From: Verrucomicrobiota bacterium
GTDB lineage: Bacteria > Verrucomicrobiota > Verrucomicrobiia > Limisphaerales > JAFMIX01
NCBI GenBank assembly: GCA_026397895.1
Contig: JAPLTZ010000088.1
Span: forward strand, 1-6,207
Direction of reading: 5' to 3'
Length of the DNA: 6,207 nucleotides
Below the pieces are notes generated by a model that had not been told where the DNA came from, searched no databases, and saw only the letters and a program-made list of their open reading frames with translations. The translations under genes were made by a program, and so were the position numbers. Positions 6,099 through 6,207 of the stretch are shown in pieces (the first letter of the stretch is position 1; the number at the start of each line of letters is the position of its first letter).

Positions 6099-6207
6099 AT
6101 GTTCGCGCATCTCAAAAGCCTGTTTTCCAATGATATTGGAATTGACCTCGGCACGGCCAACTCGCTCGTTTACGTGCGGGATCAAGGCATCGTTCTGCGC
6201 GAACCTT
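6099..6207 (+). CDS. mreB: Rod shape-determining protein MreB, N-terminus (3' end outside window)
   Basis: MreB is the bacterial actin homologue that forms membrane-associated filaments and guides lateral cell-wall synthesis. Only the first 36 codons are present. They read MFAHLKSLFSNDIG and then IDLGTANSLVYV, the actin-fold phosphate-1 loop (DIGIDLGTAN at residues 12-21), followed by RDQGIVLREP (27-36), the normal MreB continuation. The short amphipathic start (FAHLKSLFS) fits the membrane-binding N-terminus of many MreBs. The ATG at 6099 is supported by AGG (6090-6092) six bases upstream and by the family length before the phosphate loop. The VYVRDQGIVLREP wording is one I associate with Verrucomicrobiota. 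mreC/mreD commonly follow, but lie outside the window. It is divergent from the outer-membrane barrel gene. Confidence 0.94.
   Translation, partial: MFAHLKSLFSNDIGIDLGTANSLVYVRDQGIVLREP

Overview
The window most resembles a chromosomal segment from a member of Verrucomicrobiota, possibly near the Pedosphaera/Limisphaera lineage. This rests on the high GC content, the MreB N-terminus (DIGIDLGTANSLVYV followed by RDQGIVLREP), the type of outer-membrane barrel, and two dispersed-repeat styles. The placement comes from remembered family sequences and was not checked by a search.

Layout. Positions 1-1620 (+) hold the C-terminal half of an RND efflux permease, whose N-terminal half lies to the left of the window. 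It meets a minus-strand run of five genes tail to tail, with no spacer. In transcription order (right to left) these are a signal-peptide-bearing outer-membrane beta-barrel protein (5934-4651), a DUF486/DMT small membrane protein (4572-4216), hisI (4133-3741), an AT-rich three-helix membrane protein of unknown function (3705-3292), and trpE (3222-1621). A 164-base divergent region (5935-6098) then separates the barrel gene from the start of mreB (+, from 6099), which runs off the right edge.

Function. The genes form no obvious single pathway. hisI (histidine synthesis) and trpE (tryptophan synthesis) are housekeeping amino-acid genes, mreB is the rod-shape cytoskeleton gene, and the RND permease and the barrel protein belong to the envelope. 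The short same-strand gaps (78, 82, 35 and 69 bases) allow partial co-transcription, but nothing in the sequence proves an operon.

Most notable. The most interesting structure is a 105-base element lying in frame inside trpE. Its two 28-base ends are inverted copies (24/28 identical). Each end folds into a perfect 7-bp hairpin with a 3-base loop, and all four differences between the ends are compensatory base-pair changes. This is the architecture of a REP doublet (REPIN) or small MITE, here domesticated as about 35 extra residues of TrpE. A second inverted repeat, made of 8-base CACAAAG-type units, sits just upstream of hisI. A perfect 10-bp inverted repeat lies in the barrel/mreB divergent region. 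I saw no new multigene system, CRISPR array, RNA gene or transposase.
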